The position numbers and the translations under genes were made by a program. This document shows, one piece after another, positions 10,098-21,239 of a stretch of DNA of 64,000 bases. The notes under the pieces were generated by a model, which saw only the letters and a list, made by a program, of their open reading frames with translations, was not told where the DNA came from and did no database searches. The stretch is taken from NCBI GenBank assembly GCA_001600495.1, contig BCKE01000013.1, positions 393,048-457,047 of the forward strand, in the 5' to 3' direction. Positions within the stretch are counted from its first letter, which is position 1, and each line of letters begins with the position of its first letter. The stretch is from Pilasporangium apinafurcum (taxonomy: Eukaryota > Oomycota > Peronosporomycetes > Pythiales > Pythiaceae).

Positions 10098-11116
10098 TCA
10101 GGTAGCCAGAAACCATCCAATTACGACGGCAATAACGAGAATTAGCAGCGCCACGATCAACATGGTGCTGTTCGATGCAGTAGTCTGCTGTGAAACTGTC
10201 TCTGTGATATTGTCATCGTGCTCTGAGCTAATGCTGGCATCACTCTCGTGTTCGTTCTTGCTTTCGGAGAGCAGGCGACCACCCCACGTCTGTTTTTCCT
10301 GCTCTTTACGCTCTGTTAACTTCTCTTTCAATGAATGCAACGCCTGCCATCATCGTGTACATTCGAATTCCTGTCAATAAACCAGTCGAATATTCATATG
10401 TGGAGTCTGTATTTCATTTCTTACCTCACGAATATTACGATCAGATGGTTGGTTCTTCGCGGCTTGAGTAAGCTTCTTCCGTGCATCGTCGAGATCGCCC
10501 CTCAGTAACTGCGCTTTCCCACCACGATAGAGGGCCTTGGTGTTCTGCGGATCAATCTTCAGCGCCAAATCGGCATTTTCCGCACACTTGGCGAGATCCA
10601 ACGTCACGTCGTTCAGGTAACAGGCCGCCAAATTCAGGTACACGGGCAAGCGCACTTCGTTCACAGCATCACGGTGCTTATCCATGAACTATTTGTAAGA
10701 GGTAGAGTATCATAGTGAGTTTATCATTCACTTTCGAGCCTTCCATTTGGGCATCCAACGCACCTCAAAATACCATGTGCCTTCGTCAAAATCGACGTGG
10801 TAGAGTGCACGTTCGTACCACTCGATCGCTTTCTTGAGCTGTTTGTCTTTGAATTGCTTGGAGCCACGGTCGCGACACATGGCTGCACGTTCCACGCGTG
10901 TTTCAAAGATGCATGACCGCTCCTGATCAGTTCAAGGACAGAACGCTCGTGAGAAATTCATCATTACCATTGGACTAGCGTATACACGGGGAGACGTACA
11001 TCGTGGAGTAGGAGCTTCTCCTCATCGTCCAGTCCTGCTTCATCTGCTGGTGCTACACCTGGTGTTTCCGTTTCTGCTTTCTCTTGGACAGCAGCATCAT
11101 CTTCGTGTGCACTCAT
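10098..11116 (-). CDS. Tail-anchored TPR protein, FKBP8-like without the isomerase domain
   Basis: Four exons on the minus strand: 11116-11000, 10922-10764, 10688-10425 and 10343-10098, all joining in phase (261 residues). After an acidic N-terminus come three TPR-type motifs: RAAMCRDRGSKQFKDKQLKK, YLNLAACYLNDV and TKALYRGGKAQLLRGDLDD. The last exon ends in a single hydrophobic helix (STMLIVALLILVIAVVIGWF) with a two- or three-residue tail, as in tail-anchored proteins of the ER or mitochondrial outer membrane. The TPR block and WGG motif recall FKBP8, but no FKBP domain is encoded. A further in-frame ATG lies at 11191. Confidence 0.65.
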
Positions 11117-12701
11117 TCTTTCTGGGGATGGAGAAATCAAGAATGACGGTGGGCCAATTGATTGCTGTGTATCCAATTGAAGAGGTGACATGCATTCTGT
11201 GTCTTATCATTTTTCCCTTGAACATGCCATATCAAAGGGGGTCGAAGAGCTTCTCATCCAAGTCCGATGCTCCGTCACCAAAGAAATCGTGGTGTGAGAT
11301 GTAAGAAATGTACATCAACGGATCACGATAAATGTGGCGACACTTGCTTTGTTGTGATAAACGTCATGTCGACTATGAGACGCATTGCGAGGTCGTCAAT
11401 CTACAAGAACGACAAGTTCAATAATGATGCCACATCACACTTGTATTACAGTACGACTTCATAGTTATCCCTGCTTCAATTCTAGCACTGCAAAATTAAA
11501 CGATGCTCCATCGAAAAACACATCTACTAAGTACTATTATACTCAAGGCAATGTCCTGTAGATCATTGTACGCACTTCGCGTACGTTCAATTTGGTATCA
11601 ATCTAACAATGCATATGAAGACATATCCTAGCTATTTGTCAACCAAGCAGCACAGATGGTCGACTAGTTCTACGAAGAAACCTGTGTTTTATTTTTTCTG
11701 CGACCATTGCCGTTCCCAGGCGCACAACGTGGCGCTGGAAATCATTGCGTTCCTCAACTTTGATCGATCCAGCTGTTCAGCGTTTCTGCGAGTGTGTTTG
11801 CGCTTTTGGACTGGTGTAGCAACTTGGCGATGGTATTCATGTATGCAGTTGACAGAGTCTCCGAATCCACCACCAAGTAGCCTTATATACGACCAGGCAT
11901 GGACTGTAAGGTACTCTTACGTCGTTATGAGTACGACAAATTGGAGAAGAACCTGAATCATTTTTTGAAGAACAAGACTCGGAGGACAAACAAACGGAGA
12001 AACAGAAGACGGAGAGCTGCGTGTTTTTGACTCTACCTCAGCTGAACGGGCAATCAATAAATGTATGAATGTCATCCAAGGAATGTTTACAATGCAATCA
12101 GCTCAATGTCGAGCGCTCTAAAAGGTGGGCCTCATAAAAAATCTTTTTATCTCCGACTTGATGGTAGAATCTCGCAGATAGAGAGTACCAGCCATTGTTA
12201 CAATCATCTACAGCGTCGTGTAGAGAACAGCAGCAACGAAGATGAAACTTATTATCTATTTCATTGAGTATGGTCTTTTTCTTTTCTCCATTGACGAAAC
12301 AGTTCACCTCGAATATCAACGCTGACATTATCGTGACCATCTGTTTAGCCAATCGTTTTTACCTTTGATGTATATCACTGAGCGACTGTTTTCAAATAGA
12401 TGCATCCACGCAGCCAATGCGATCATAATCCTGAGACGTGGAGCTTATCGTACGAGACAACGACTTCCTTCTTTTGCTTTGTGCACATCATTCATAGATG
12501 TAGCCATTTTTCGCCTGCAATATGTAAAAGAAAAGGGCTTGAATTAAGGCTCTTCACAGTACTATTTTGGGTTTATGCAGTGACGTGTTGCTTGTCGTTA
12601 CAGCGGCCATAATCATTTTGAGCATTCCGTCACATCAGCTCCACGCATTCGCAGCGTAGAAGAAGAACCGAAAGGGAAACAAACCCAAGAACTACACAAA
12701 G
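11117..12701. pseudogene. Intergenic region with decayed, unassigned coding sequence
   Basis: No intact gene is visible over about 1.6 kb. Coding-like fragments occur on both strands, with stops and frame changes. On plus, around 11985-12120, an acidic stretch (EEPESFFEEQDSEDKQTEKQ) is followed in another frame by AERAINKCMNVIQGMFTMQS and a stop, and near 12260-12540 there is a frame with IEYGLFLFSIDETVHLEYQR and then ERLFSNRCIHAANAI. On minus, around 11870-11690, there is TLAETLNSWIDQS followed after a frame change by VEERNDFQRHVVRLGTAMVA. I cannot assign a family. The last 60 bases are the leader of the heme oxygenase gene. Confidence 0.35.
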
Positions 12702-14063
12702 ATGAATGCAAAGACAACATTAACCGACCAAATGCGTGTGGCAACCCGCAAGATCCACAGTATCTCCGATAAGTATGTCCAAGAGCTACGTACCGACTGC
12801 TACCTGACAGAAGAGAATGCTGATAAATGTGTGAATGGATAAACGAAATAGGCTGGTGAATCTCAAGTTGTTGGTGGCGCTCACCAATCCGGAACTATAT
12901 GGCCGCGCACTGCTGCTATTTTGTATGTTGGAAGTGGATGAGTGAGTGGATGAACAAGTGACAATGCTGATATTTATGGTGTTTTTTGGATGACATGACA
13001 TGTGCAGATTACATTTATGTGCAATTGGAGATCTCGATTGAAGCATGTAAAGACCACGAGGCGATGCGTGGATTGAATGAGATATTTGCAGACTTTGCAC
13101 GGGTAGATTTAGAAGCGCATATGTACGATGAAAATGATGAGGAAGCTGATAAACTCTTTGATGCACTTTAGGCAGATGGAATTGCCAAAGATTTGCAGCA
13201 TTACCTCGGCGAAGACTGGAAGACTAGATTCCAACCGACACCGGAGGTACAAGCGTACATCACGTAAGTCATGTGATGTATGAAATATGGTAAAGATCGT
13301 GGCTCAGTTGTGTTTTTGGTGTTGTTGTGATAAAGGCATTTGAAGGAATTGGAGAAGAAGGTGAGCAATGCCGTTAAATTCGCCTCTTGTACTTAACCAG
13401 AACATAGTTGTGACATATCCTTTACTTAGAACCCGACGCTCCTAGTACCGTACTGCTATCACATGTACATGGCCATGCTCGCTGGTGGGCAAATCATCAG
13501 CAAAATGGTTCAGAAAAGCTTCTCGCTGCCTGCTGGTGGTGCTGGATTGCAAGCCTTTCAGTTTCCAGTAAAGAGTCGAATGGTATGCCTATATGAGCAA
13601 TTTGTTTTTATGTACTACTTGCAGTTTTTGACTCTGATTGGTGATTCAGGCTCTTCGCTCCATGTTCAAAGACAAGATCAACGCCGTGCCCTACGATGAA
13701 GAAACCAAGAAACTCATGCTTGCCGAGTCCATTCGATGCTTCCAAATGAACAACAAGGTAACGTCCATATTAACAATGAGGACGAAATAAGGGGATGAAG
13801 AAATGAGTGCTTAGCGTAAATCTTTCCATGGATTGCTGTCCTGGGCGATAGGTCGTGCGAAGTCTGGACGGATCGGGTCGCCAGCTGCTGTCGTGGATGT
13901 TTAAGTGGACCATCGTCGTCGTGATCTTTTATGTGGTATGATGCATAGTTGATGCATTTGCTTGTGCTTTTTGTTCTAATCAGTTATAGGCGAACTCACT
14001 TTTCACTTCTTTTTTGTGCTGGAAATGGCCTAGGTCTATTTGCTGTTTTTCCGCAATATGTAA
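12702..14063 (+). CDS. HMOX: Heme oxygenase, tail-anchored
   Basis: Eight exons are readable, beginning 12702-12772, 12852-12922, 13008-13102 and 13172 to about 13264, with the last exon ending at TAA 14063. The protein opens LTDQMRVATRKIHSISDKLV, where the His in RKIHS is at the position of the proximal haem ligand. It continues LFYYIYVQLE, then LQHYLGEDWKTRFQPTPEVQ, then the distal-helix region MYMAMLAGGQIISKMVQKSF, all typical of biliverdin-forming heme oxygenase, which opens haem to biliverdin, CO and iron. The C-terminus is one hydrophobic helix (WTIVVVIFYVVYLLFF) with a short tail, indicating an ER membrane anchor. An intron at 13103-13171 removes an in-frame TAG. Confidence 0.85.
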
Positions 14064-14565
14064 CAAGGTCTACCCATGTTCATTCCTTCTATCTCTTTTC
14101 AATCCGATGCAAACCTCGTTGGTTCATGTGATACAATATAGAAAGAAATGAGTAATGCTGTCATGGTTCCCATGGTATCGAATGATTTTTTTTTCGAATG
14201 CTCTTCTTGTCGAATCTCTGGAAACCTGTGTTGGTTTGATCATTTTCATAGGATCATACTTATTCAGATACCCACGGTACTCTCAAATCTGCATTAGAAC
14301 CTCGTAATTGAGGTTATTTTGCGTTTCGAGGAGCGCCAAACAGGGAGGACCTCCACCACAACTCAAAAGACTCGCCACGTTCACAATGGTAAGCAGCAGC
14401 AAGGAAGAAAAGGGAAACACGCAGATCCATCTCCACCTATCTCTTCTGCCTCTATTCTAAGTGATATGGTGATAAAGAAGAGCGGGTGGATGAGTTTGTG
14501 TACTGAAATTCCCTATGACTTAAAGTTTTGGATCCCAATTGATCATTTTTTGTGTTTGTGTCGTT
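14064..14565. other. Intergenic region, possible ATG-only first exon of ARS2
   Basis: About 500 bases between heme oxygenase and the ARS2-like gene. An ATG at 14386-14388 in the context CACAATGG is followed at once by a strong donor, GTAAGC. Splicing to the acceptor CCACAG ending at 14577 would keep the ARS2 frame, so the first codon might stand alone in its own exon. No other feature is recognised. Confidence 0.4.
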
Positions 14566-16910
14566 ATGATGCCACAGCAGGAAGGAGAACCGCCGTTTCG
14601 TGGGGATTATCCACCACCACCAATGGACTACCGCGGTGGACCGATGCACTTTCCGGATCATGGACGACCTTACGTTAATGACTACAAGTTCCGCGGAAGG
14701 TAGGACTTACGTTTGTTTGCTGAGTTGATGATAGCGACAACAATAACTAATACGGATTCTGTTGATTATTTTGTTTTTTTTGAAGACGACGTAGTGAAGG
14801 CCGTGGAGAAGGCGGATACAACGACATGGGCGGTGGTGGTGGACGATTTTCTCGTGGTCGTGGTGGCCGCAGTCGCAGTCGAAGTCCACCAGGCGGACGG
14901 CATCCACCGCCACGGCCAGGAGTAGGTGACTGGGAACGGCATGACGACAATCGGAAAGATCGGAAATTGTCATCCAGTATTGAACCGATGGATTCGTACA
15001 AGGTGTTTATGATGCGACAAGATGAGAATTCCACACCTGAAACGTACCAACAGCGGTGAGTGTTTTTAGCATTTAGGAACATATTTTTCGTTCAATGGCA
15101 ATGCTAATGCGTTGCTGGTGCTTCTTGATGCTGCTGATGTTGATCAGATATGAAGAATACAAGAAGAAATACCTTCAGCGATTGATGCGCGCATTCTTTG
15201 AGGAGCACAAGCGCGAAGAATGGTTACAGGAACGCTACTCACCAGCGATCAACTATCGCTTGGAGCAGCAAAAGAATGCAAAAAAGCTTACAGCAGCCAA
15301 GAATTTTGGAGAACGCGTGCGTAATGGCACGGCCAAGATCTGTCTGGATGAAGGCGCCAATCTTGGCAATAACGATTTCGATAACGATATGGAGCACAGT
15401 TCTCGGATACTCTATATTCGTCGGATCCCATGTGCATGTCCAGTTTCATCGCTGAGTGAATCGGTAAAAAAAGCGGTAAGTATCGATTGTCATCGCTCTA
15501 CGCATTTAGCCTCTTTGGCGAGTTTCTTTAGGTTGCTGACACGTATTTTTGCTGATTCAGGGTGGAAGTTTTCAGCATATTTACTTGTCCGATCCCGTGA
15601 AGAAGAGTGCATTTGACTTTGATCGATCAGCGTACATCATTTACGAGACCCCCGAGGCTGCCGCCGAAGCGTTGCCGAAAATTCACAACACATTTGTGCA
15701 AGACGCCGACATCTTCGCTCCATTCCGGCTGCAGGTTTCTCAGCATCGATCACGCGCGCCGTTGAAGACCCCTTCGTATTTGTCCGTGCCCGAGCGGTTG
15801 ACGTTTGATTTCAAACAGGCATCTCGACTCGCGACAGCGCTAGATAGACGCCTTTTCACAAAAGAAGCAGATCTGACGAACCATGGCATCGAAGCGCTTC
15901 TCGAACAGGAAGAAGTTGCGACGGTGTACCAGTCGGACAAACAGAAGTTGGATGTGGTGATCGCATACCTTCGACGAGTGCATCATTATATTTATTATGC
16001 TGGTGTTCAGTGCATTGACATGGGTGATATCATGCACGCGCATCCTGCACTGTTCTGTCGTCCTGAGCCGACGACTCGTGACTTGGAAGAAGAGAAAGCA
16101 CGCCAAGAATCAGCAGCCACCGGTGGTGAAAACAATGAAACGTCCGAAGCAAAAGCGTCAATTGGAGGATGGGCTGCTGCACTCGATGAAAAAGTGGAAG
16201 CATATATTAAAGAGTTGGAGCCAGATGTAGTAGCAGAAAAACGAGAGAAACAGCGTGTGCTCGTGGAGGATATAGAAGCGAAGGAAGAAGAAGCGCTTGA
16301 GAGCACTTACGCTAACTATGGAGAGAAAGCAGGCGATGATGGCAAGCACCGGTGTCGACTGTGCACGAAGCTATTCAAAGCCATGGACTTCGTGAAAAAG
16401 CACATTCGCAATAAACATCCAGAATTGGTTGTCGACAAGATCGCTGAGGTTGGTGAGAGTTATATGTGGGAACAGTACCGAGAAGATCCGAATCGCCCCA
16501 TTCCACCGATTGAAACAACCAACAATCTTTCGAATCCCGTCCTTGGGGGACGAGGCGGAAACAATGGAGTTAATGGCTCCCCGTATCGAGGAGGTGGTGG
16601 TCCCCCAAGATCCTACGGCGGTGGACAGGCTGGTGGTCGTGGATTTTATCGCAACGATGGCCCACCAGGTTATCGTGGACGTGGGCCACCTCCACCATTC
16701 CAACGTGGGGACCGTAGCCCTCGAAGGGGTCCCCCACCGCCTCGCTCACCACCTCGGTCCAATCGACCGCCAGAGGGAGATTTGCCCGTGGATCCTCGTC
16801 AAATCACCAAATCGTATCAAGATTTGGATAATCTCCAAGATACAAAGGTGGAATTAAGTTTTGATGCCTTAGATAGCCTTCCTCCTCCGAAAAAGAAGTC
16901 GAAGATTTGA
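14566..16910 (+). CDS. SRRT: ARS2/SERRATE homologue
   Basis: Exons join in phase at about 14699/14786, 15056/15150 and 15475/15561. The N-terminus is rich in Pro, Gly, Arg and RS dipeptides. It is followed by the conserved YEEYKKKYLQRLMRAFFEEH helix, an RRM-like fold (RILYIRRIPCACP...HIYLSDPVKKSAFDFDRSA), and a helical region (VIAYLRRVHHYIYYAGVQC). A C2H2 zinc finger (HRCRLCTKLFKAMDFVKKHI, then RNKHPE) precedes a Gly/Pro/Arg-rich tail ending in a basic KKKSK signal. This is the architecture of ARS2/SERRATE, which links the nuclear cap-binding complex to RNA processing and decay. The start is either ATG 14566 or the isolated ATG 14386. Confidence 0.85.
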
Positions 16911-17176
16911 TGAGGGAACTGAAAAGTAAAGAGAAAACTTGATGAGGCGATATGCACGAGCTAAATGGACGGCGACAGGTGCAAGAGCATGAGGGAAGGG
17001 TAGAAAATGAGACAAGAATAATAAAGAGAGCGCAGAATTTTTACAAAAAAAGAAACAGAGAGGTAACATAGAGATATGATCGTTGTCGCCATGTCGTCAT
17101 TTTGTGTCTAGATCATCATTTGAATACACGCCCAATTAGCTATTACGCTCTCTTATCCGTGTTTGCTGTTCCTGAA

Positions 17177-18713
17177 CTAGTGTGGAGGAGCTTGATCCGT
17201 CCCGATAATGAGCTCACTAGCCGTTAAAATCGGTAGAATATCGTGTGTATGAATGCTATTGGCTGTCTCTACCAGAAGCATGTGGAGTGTTTCCTGGTCC
17301 ATGGCATCATGCAAGGGTTTAGCCTTGAACCTAATGACCACTCGCACCTCGTCTTCTGACAGTTTGGTAATGTCGACTTCATCTTCCCAGCTCTCTGACA
17401 CCTCTGCTTTAGCTGTTCTTGGAGATGGTTCCAGTTCCTCTAAGTGAACGTTTATGGATTTACAGAGCTTAATCGCTTGTTCTCGATCCAACAGATACAT
17501 AAACTCCATCAAGTCTTCCAGTGGAAAGCGATCTTGTTTACCAAATGCCTTGGTCATCATCTCAAGAGTCTTTTGCCATACGGAGGGTAGTGTTGGCAAC
17601 AGCAACATCTTCTCCAGTGGCGTCGCAAGTCTGTACAGTTTAGAAAACTGATGGAAATCGTTCATCTGCTGTGCTATAAAGAGTTTTAACGCGCGTTGGA
17701 TTGCTTGTGCATGGAGAAGCTGAGGAGGAACCTTCATAAGCATCAAAGTAACGGCTCTTGGGTCATCAATATGGAGCAGAATGTCGTATGAGATAATTTC
17801 GGCCTGGTTTTTCAGAACATCCTGATCAACACTGACGACTCCCGAGGTTGTACTGCTGCGTTGGTGTTGTTGGTAAAGCGCTTGCAGTTCGGCAAGTGCT
17901 GATGCGAGTTGTTCCTGGTTAAGCTTCTCACTCCATTCTTGGTAGTGCTGGCTCAATCGAACGAGTCGGAGTGCCTGGAAACTTGCTAGTATGTAGAACC
18001 TAGTGATTTGCTCTAGTGCCTGGACAAGGGAGACATCGGCTGTCCGCTGAACACACACAAAACATCAGTTCATTTAGCTTGCAGTAAGGGTGAACTGTGT
18101 ATGGATTACTCACTTGGATGGTAAAGTCCTGTCGTATACTGCGAATACGGTCACTGAGAAACTGGTAAAGTGTTAAGAACTCTACCACCGTCTGGTCAGT
18201 CGTATTCTTCTTTCCGTGTTCGTCCACTTTTGCTGGATCTACTTGCCAATCAAAGCCACATTTCGGCCAGGAAAGCACCGTTGTGAATAAGTGACGCAGT
18301 GTTTGCAATAACACATGCGGCGGACGGAGCTCTCGCGGATTGATCTCGATCCGTCCAGCAGCCGGTCTGCGATATTTCTTGACGGCAATGATGGATAAAG
18401 AACTACCATTGCCATCAAAGCGCTCAAATCGACTGATCTCCATCGTGCGCTGCCGCTCGTGTTGCTCGTTGAGCGAGCACATATCCATGCAAAGTCCGAC
18501 AATAGCCATATCTTTCTCCATTTGTTCATCATATTTGTGCTGATTTGAAGACGATGAGGAAGCAGATTGAAGCTTTCGGCTGCTTTGTGAATCCGACAAC
18601 AGGTGGCGAGTATCTCCCTCTAGTTTGGTGGTGCTGTGGCTTCCCCTCTCATGTGGATGAGTGGCGCCACCACTGCGCCATCGTCCCCTTCTTCCTCTTC
18701 CTCTTGAGCTCAT
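17177..18713 (-). CDS. SAC3/GANP-family protein (SAC3D1-like)
   Basis: Two exons, 18713-18114 and 18046-17177, joined in phase 0, 489 residues. After a Gly/Arg-rich start comes the SAC3 signature VGLCMDMCSLNEQHERQRTM, then the KKYRRPAAGR and LRPPHVLLQTLRHL segments, and the helical PCI-like stretch around NQAEIISYDILLHIDDPRAV. SAC3 proteins are scaffolds of TREX-2, coupling transcription to mRNA export; the shorter SAC3D1/SHD1 forms act at centrosomes. The length fits the short form. An ATG six bases upstream (18719) is equally possible. It is convergent with ARS2; the two stops lie about 265 bases apart. Confidence 0.75.
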
Positions 18714-19088
18714 CTGCATGGAAATGGTAGGTAAATACACAAAATAGTGTAAGATGCAATTCAAAGTGGCAGATCAAGTCTAATCTCAAAAATCAACAAG
18801 ACCGAACTAATCTAAAACAAAATCCAATACTTGCTATTGTATAAGCGCAATCAAAGCAATGTTCGCCTTCCTCCTTCTCACTGCCTTTCGCTCCCTCCGT
18901 CCCCTACTAACTAATTTCCTTTTCCCCAGCAATCGTCTTCGCTTCGACTTTATGTGCTTCCATCACCCGTCCTTCATCCATACTGGAGCTGTCACTCACC
19001 TCAATTATGTATAACAAAAAAGCGAGCTGTTGGTGTGTGTCCCTTTCTTTGTCAAAATCCACTGGTCATTTCGCAAGCATATTATTTC
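18714..19088. other. Intergenic region between two minus-strand genes
   Basis: About 375 bases holding the promoter of the SAC3-like gene and the 3' end of the zinc-finger gene. It includes a pyrimidine-rich tract at 18868-18930 (CTTCCTCCTTCTC, then CCTTTTCCCC). No coding signal is seen. Confidence 0.35.
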
Positions 19089-21239
19089 TTATGGATGTAC
19101 TTGCAGTTGCTGCTGCAGACTATGTGCCAGTTCCTGAGCATGCTTCGCACAATGGCCATTTTTCTGCGCCCACTTGGTGCAGTTTGGGTATTCACATCGC
19201 TTCCCGCCACCATGCCCACGACAGAACCCACCTGACTGGCAGCTTTTCGTGCAACCTTCAAATTTGCAACGTACTCCACCACCGTGTTGCTTGCACAGCC
19301 CGCGCGACTGAGCAGTCTTCGGACAGCCTTCGACATGGCAGGGTTTGCCGCCTCCATGCGCAATACAGAGATGACCCGTTTGCGCGCTCTTCATGCAGCC
19401 TTCGACCTTGCAACGTCGACCACCGCCATGAAGCTTGCACATGCCCTTCACTCGCGCCACGTGATTGCAACCGAGCGCCGAACAAATCTGCGCACCGCCA
19501 TTGGCATCCACAAGCCCGTCTTTCTTCAGCAATGACTGCTTGACCTGTGTCGACGTGACGCCCAGGTGGCTTGTCAATCCAGCGGATATTCGTTGCTGTT
19601 GCGGTTGTGGAAGAAGACTGTGCTGCATCATCAAGTTGCTGTAGTTCTGTTGTTGTTGAGATACACCGCCATATCCATTTAATCCAGTGGACGTCATTAT
19701 CATCTCATTCGCTTGTGGTGTTAAGAGTGTCGACTGGTAATGCATCTGGTTGAATTGCTGTGTCTGTTGTTGCTGTTGTTGTTGTTGTTCTTGTGCAAGC
19801 AGCTGTTGTTGCAGCATCTGTTGCTGCGTCGTTGCCGTTGGTTCCAACTTCACGTCCGCCATGCCCATGCCACCGGGAGACTGGAGTGAGGAATATGAGT
19901 TCATGCCTTGCTGTATATTGTTCATCATATCCACTTGTGACTGTGTTGGATATTGGCCATTGGTGGTGTTGTACACAGAAGGAAGCTGCGTTTGTTGCTG
20001 CCCATACATATTCTGCATACCGTTTTGGTCCAGTTGGCCATACGTTTGGTAAGAGCCAACGCCATTACTGCCCATACCACCAGTGCCAATCTCATTGTAA
20101 ATCGATCGGGATGGATTCATGAGCTCCTGAGTATCGACGAAACCCAAATTCATTCCATTATTACTATTGTTCGTCGGCAAGTGTGATGGCGGTGCTGGTG
20201 GCTGTGCATGGCCAGTTGTACTTGCTGTAGCTCCACTCTGTCCAGGGCCATGGTAATCCAAAAGATTGTCCAGATTATCCACTTGCACGACCTCATCACC
20301 GCCATAATCTTCATTGTCGTACGCTACATCGGTCTCAATCGCTTCCAATGTGCGTGCCAAGTGCTGGAATCGGAAACTGTCTTGACTCGTCATGGGTTTC
20401 TGAATGATTTGGTTTGATGTCGCATTAAGCATGGCCTGAATGATCTCGAAACTCGTGGTGCGCCCGCCCATAGCTGACAATTGCGTGCCTTGGTTGCCGT
20501 TGGGTGTCATGAATGATCGCATCAATTGCAGACTCGAGAGGCGCTGTAATTTACCATCTTCGGCATCTTTATACACCTGTGTGAGGGGTTCAGTCGAGCT
20601 CGCAAACGATGTGTCGATGAAGCTTAGCAAGTGGCGCAAACTCTCTTTCTTCTCGGTCATTGTGAAATCATTCGAGCTCAATAAGCTCTTGAGCGTTGGC
20701 TTGTTGTCATCTGTGAGCTGGGCGCGATTTTTTACCTCAGAGTTCAATAAGAAGCTGCCACCGCTCGAGTTCATCATGCGCACCGACGGGGGTTGCTGGT
20801 CCAACAGACACGATAGAACGTCTTGAATACTCGCTTCCCGATGCAACGGTTGGCGATACTCTGACTGTTCACTCCCATTTGCACTGCTACTACTAGAACT
20901 GCTAGTGGTAGTCACCAAACCAGTCGTTGCTGTTTCGTTCTTTACATCCACCTCATTCACCGTCGCGAGCGTTGGCATCATCAGGGGTGTTTTCTGCTCG
21001 GCCGCTTGCTTGATGCGGTCGACCATTTGCTGCCAGTTGTGCAGTTGCTGTGGGGAAAAGAGCGACGTGTCGACGCAGTTCATCATCCCCATCAATAGCT
21101 CCGCATTCACGCCCTCCATAAGCGGCGTACCATTCGTATTGCTGGTTGCAGCAGCGGCGTTATTAGCTGCCGAGATGGCTGCCGTCATGGCTGCGTGTGC
21201 AGTCGTGTGTTTCTCATCACTGACGCCGACACTTGCCAT
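19089..21239 (-). CDS. WRKY19-like zinc-finger protein, putative transcription factor
   Basis: Intronless, 716 residues. The first about 580 residues are low complexity (Ser, Asn, Gln; a glutamine run near residue 490) with short hydrophobic islands such as ASIQDVLSCLLDQQPP. The last about 130 residues hold five tandem Cys/His repeats of the form C-x4-C-x7-G-x-C-x2-HGGG (for example CKVEGCMKSAQTGHLCIAHG). This WRKY19-like repeat is common in oomycetes and is taken to bind zinc and probably nucleic acid. Gln/Asn-rich activation-like sequence together with these fingers suggests a transcription factor; targets are unknown. Confidence 0.75.
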   Translation of the reverse strand: MASVGVSDEKHTTAHAAMTAAISAANNAAAATSNTNGTPLMEGVNAELLMGMMNCVDTSLFSPQQLHNWQQMVDRIKQAAEQKTPLMMPTLATVNEVDVKNETATTGLVTTTSSSSSSSANGSEQSEYRQPLHREASIQDVLSCLLDQQPPSVRMMNSSGGSFLLNSEVKNRAQLTDDNKPTLKSLLSSNDFTMTEKKESLRHLLSFIDTSFASSTEPLTQVYKDAEDGKLQRLSSLQLMRSFMTPNGNQGTQLSAMGGRTTSFEIIQAMLNATSNQIIQKPMTSQDSFRFQHLARTLEAIETDVAYDNEDYGGDEVVQVDNLDNLLDYHGPGQSGATASTTGHAQPPAPPSHLPTNNSNNGMNLGFVDTQELMNPSRSIYNEIGTGGMGSNGVGSYQTYGQLDQNGMQNMYGQQQTQLPSVYNTTNGQYPTQSQVDMMNNIQQGMNSYSSLQSPGGMGMADVKLEPTATTQQQMLQQQLLAQEQQQQQQQQTQQFNQMHYQSTLLTPQANEMIMTSTGLNGYGGVSQQQQNYSNLMMQHSLLPQPQQQRISAGLTSHLGVTSTQVKQSLLKKDGLVDANGGAQICSALGCNHVARVKGMCKLHGGGRRCKVEGCMKSAQTGHLCIAHGGGKPCHVEGCPKTAQSRGLCKQHGGGVRCKFEGCTKSCQSGGFCRGHGGGKRCEYPNCTKWAQKNGHCAKHAQELAHSLQQQLQVHP
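19766..19797 (-). repeat. Glutamine-codon (CAA/CAG) microsatellite inside the zinc-finger gene
   Basis: The plus strand reads TGTTGTTGCTGTTGTTGTTG and continues, encoding eight or more consecutive Gln on the minus strand. CAA is interrupted by CAG. It may vary in length between strains. Confidence 0.8.

Noticed and set aside
19750-20052. Cys-rich plus-strand frame starting with a run of cysteines
   Set aside because: Complement of the glutamine-coding CAA/CAG repeat of the zinc-finger gene; not a real Cys-rich protein.
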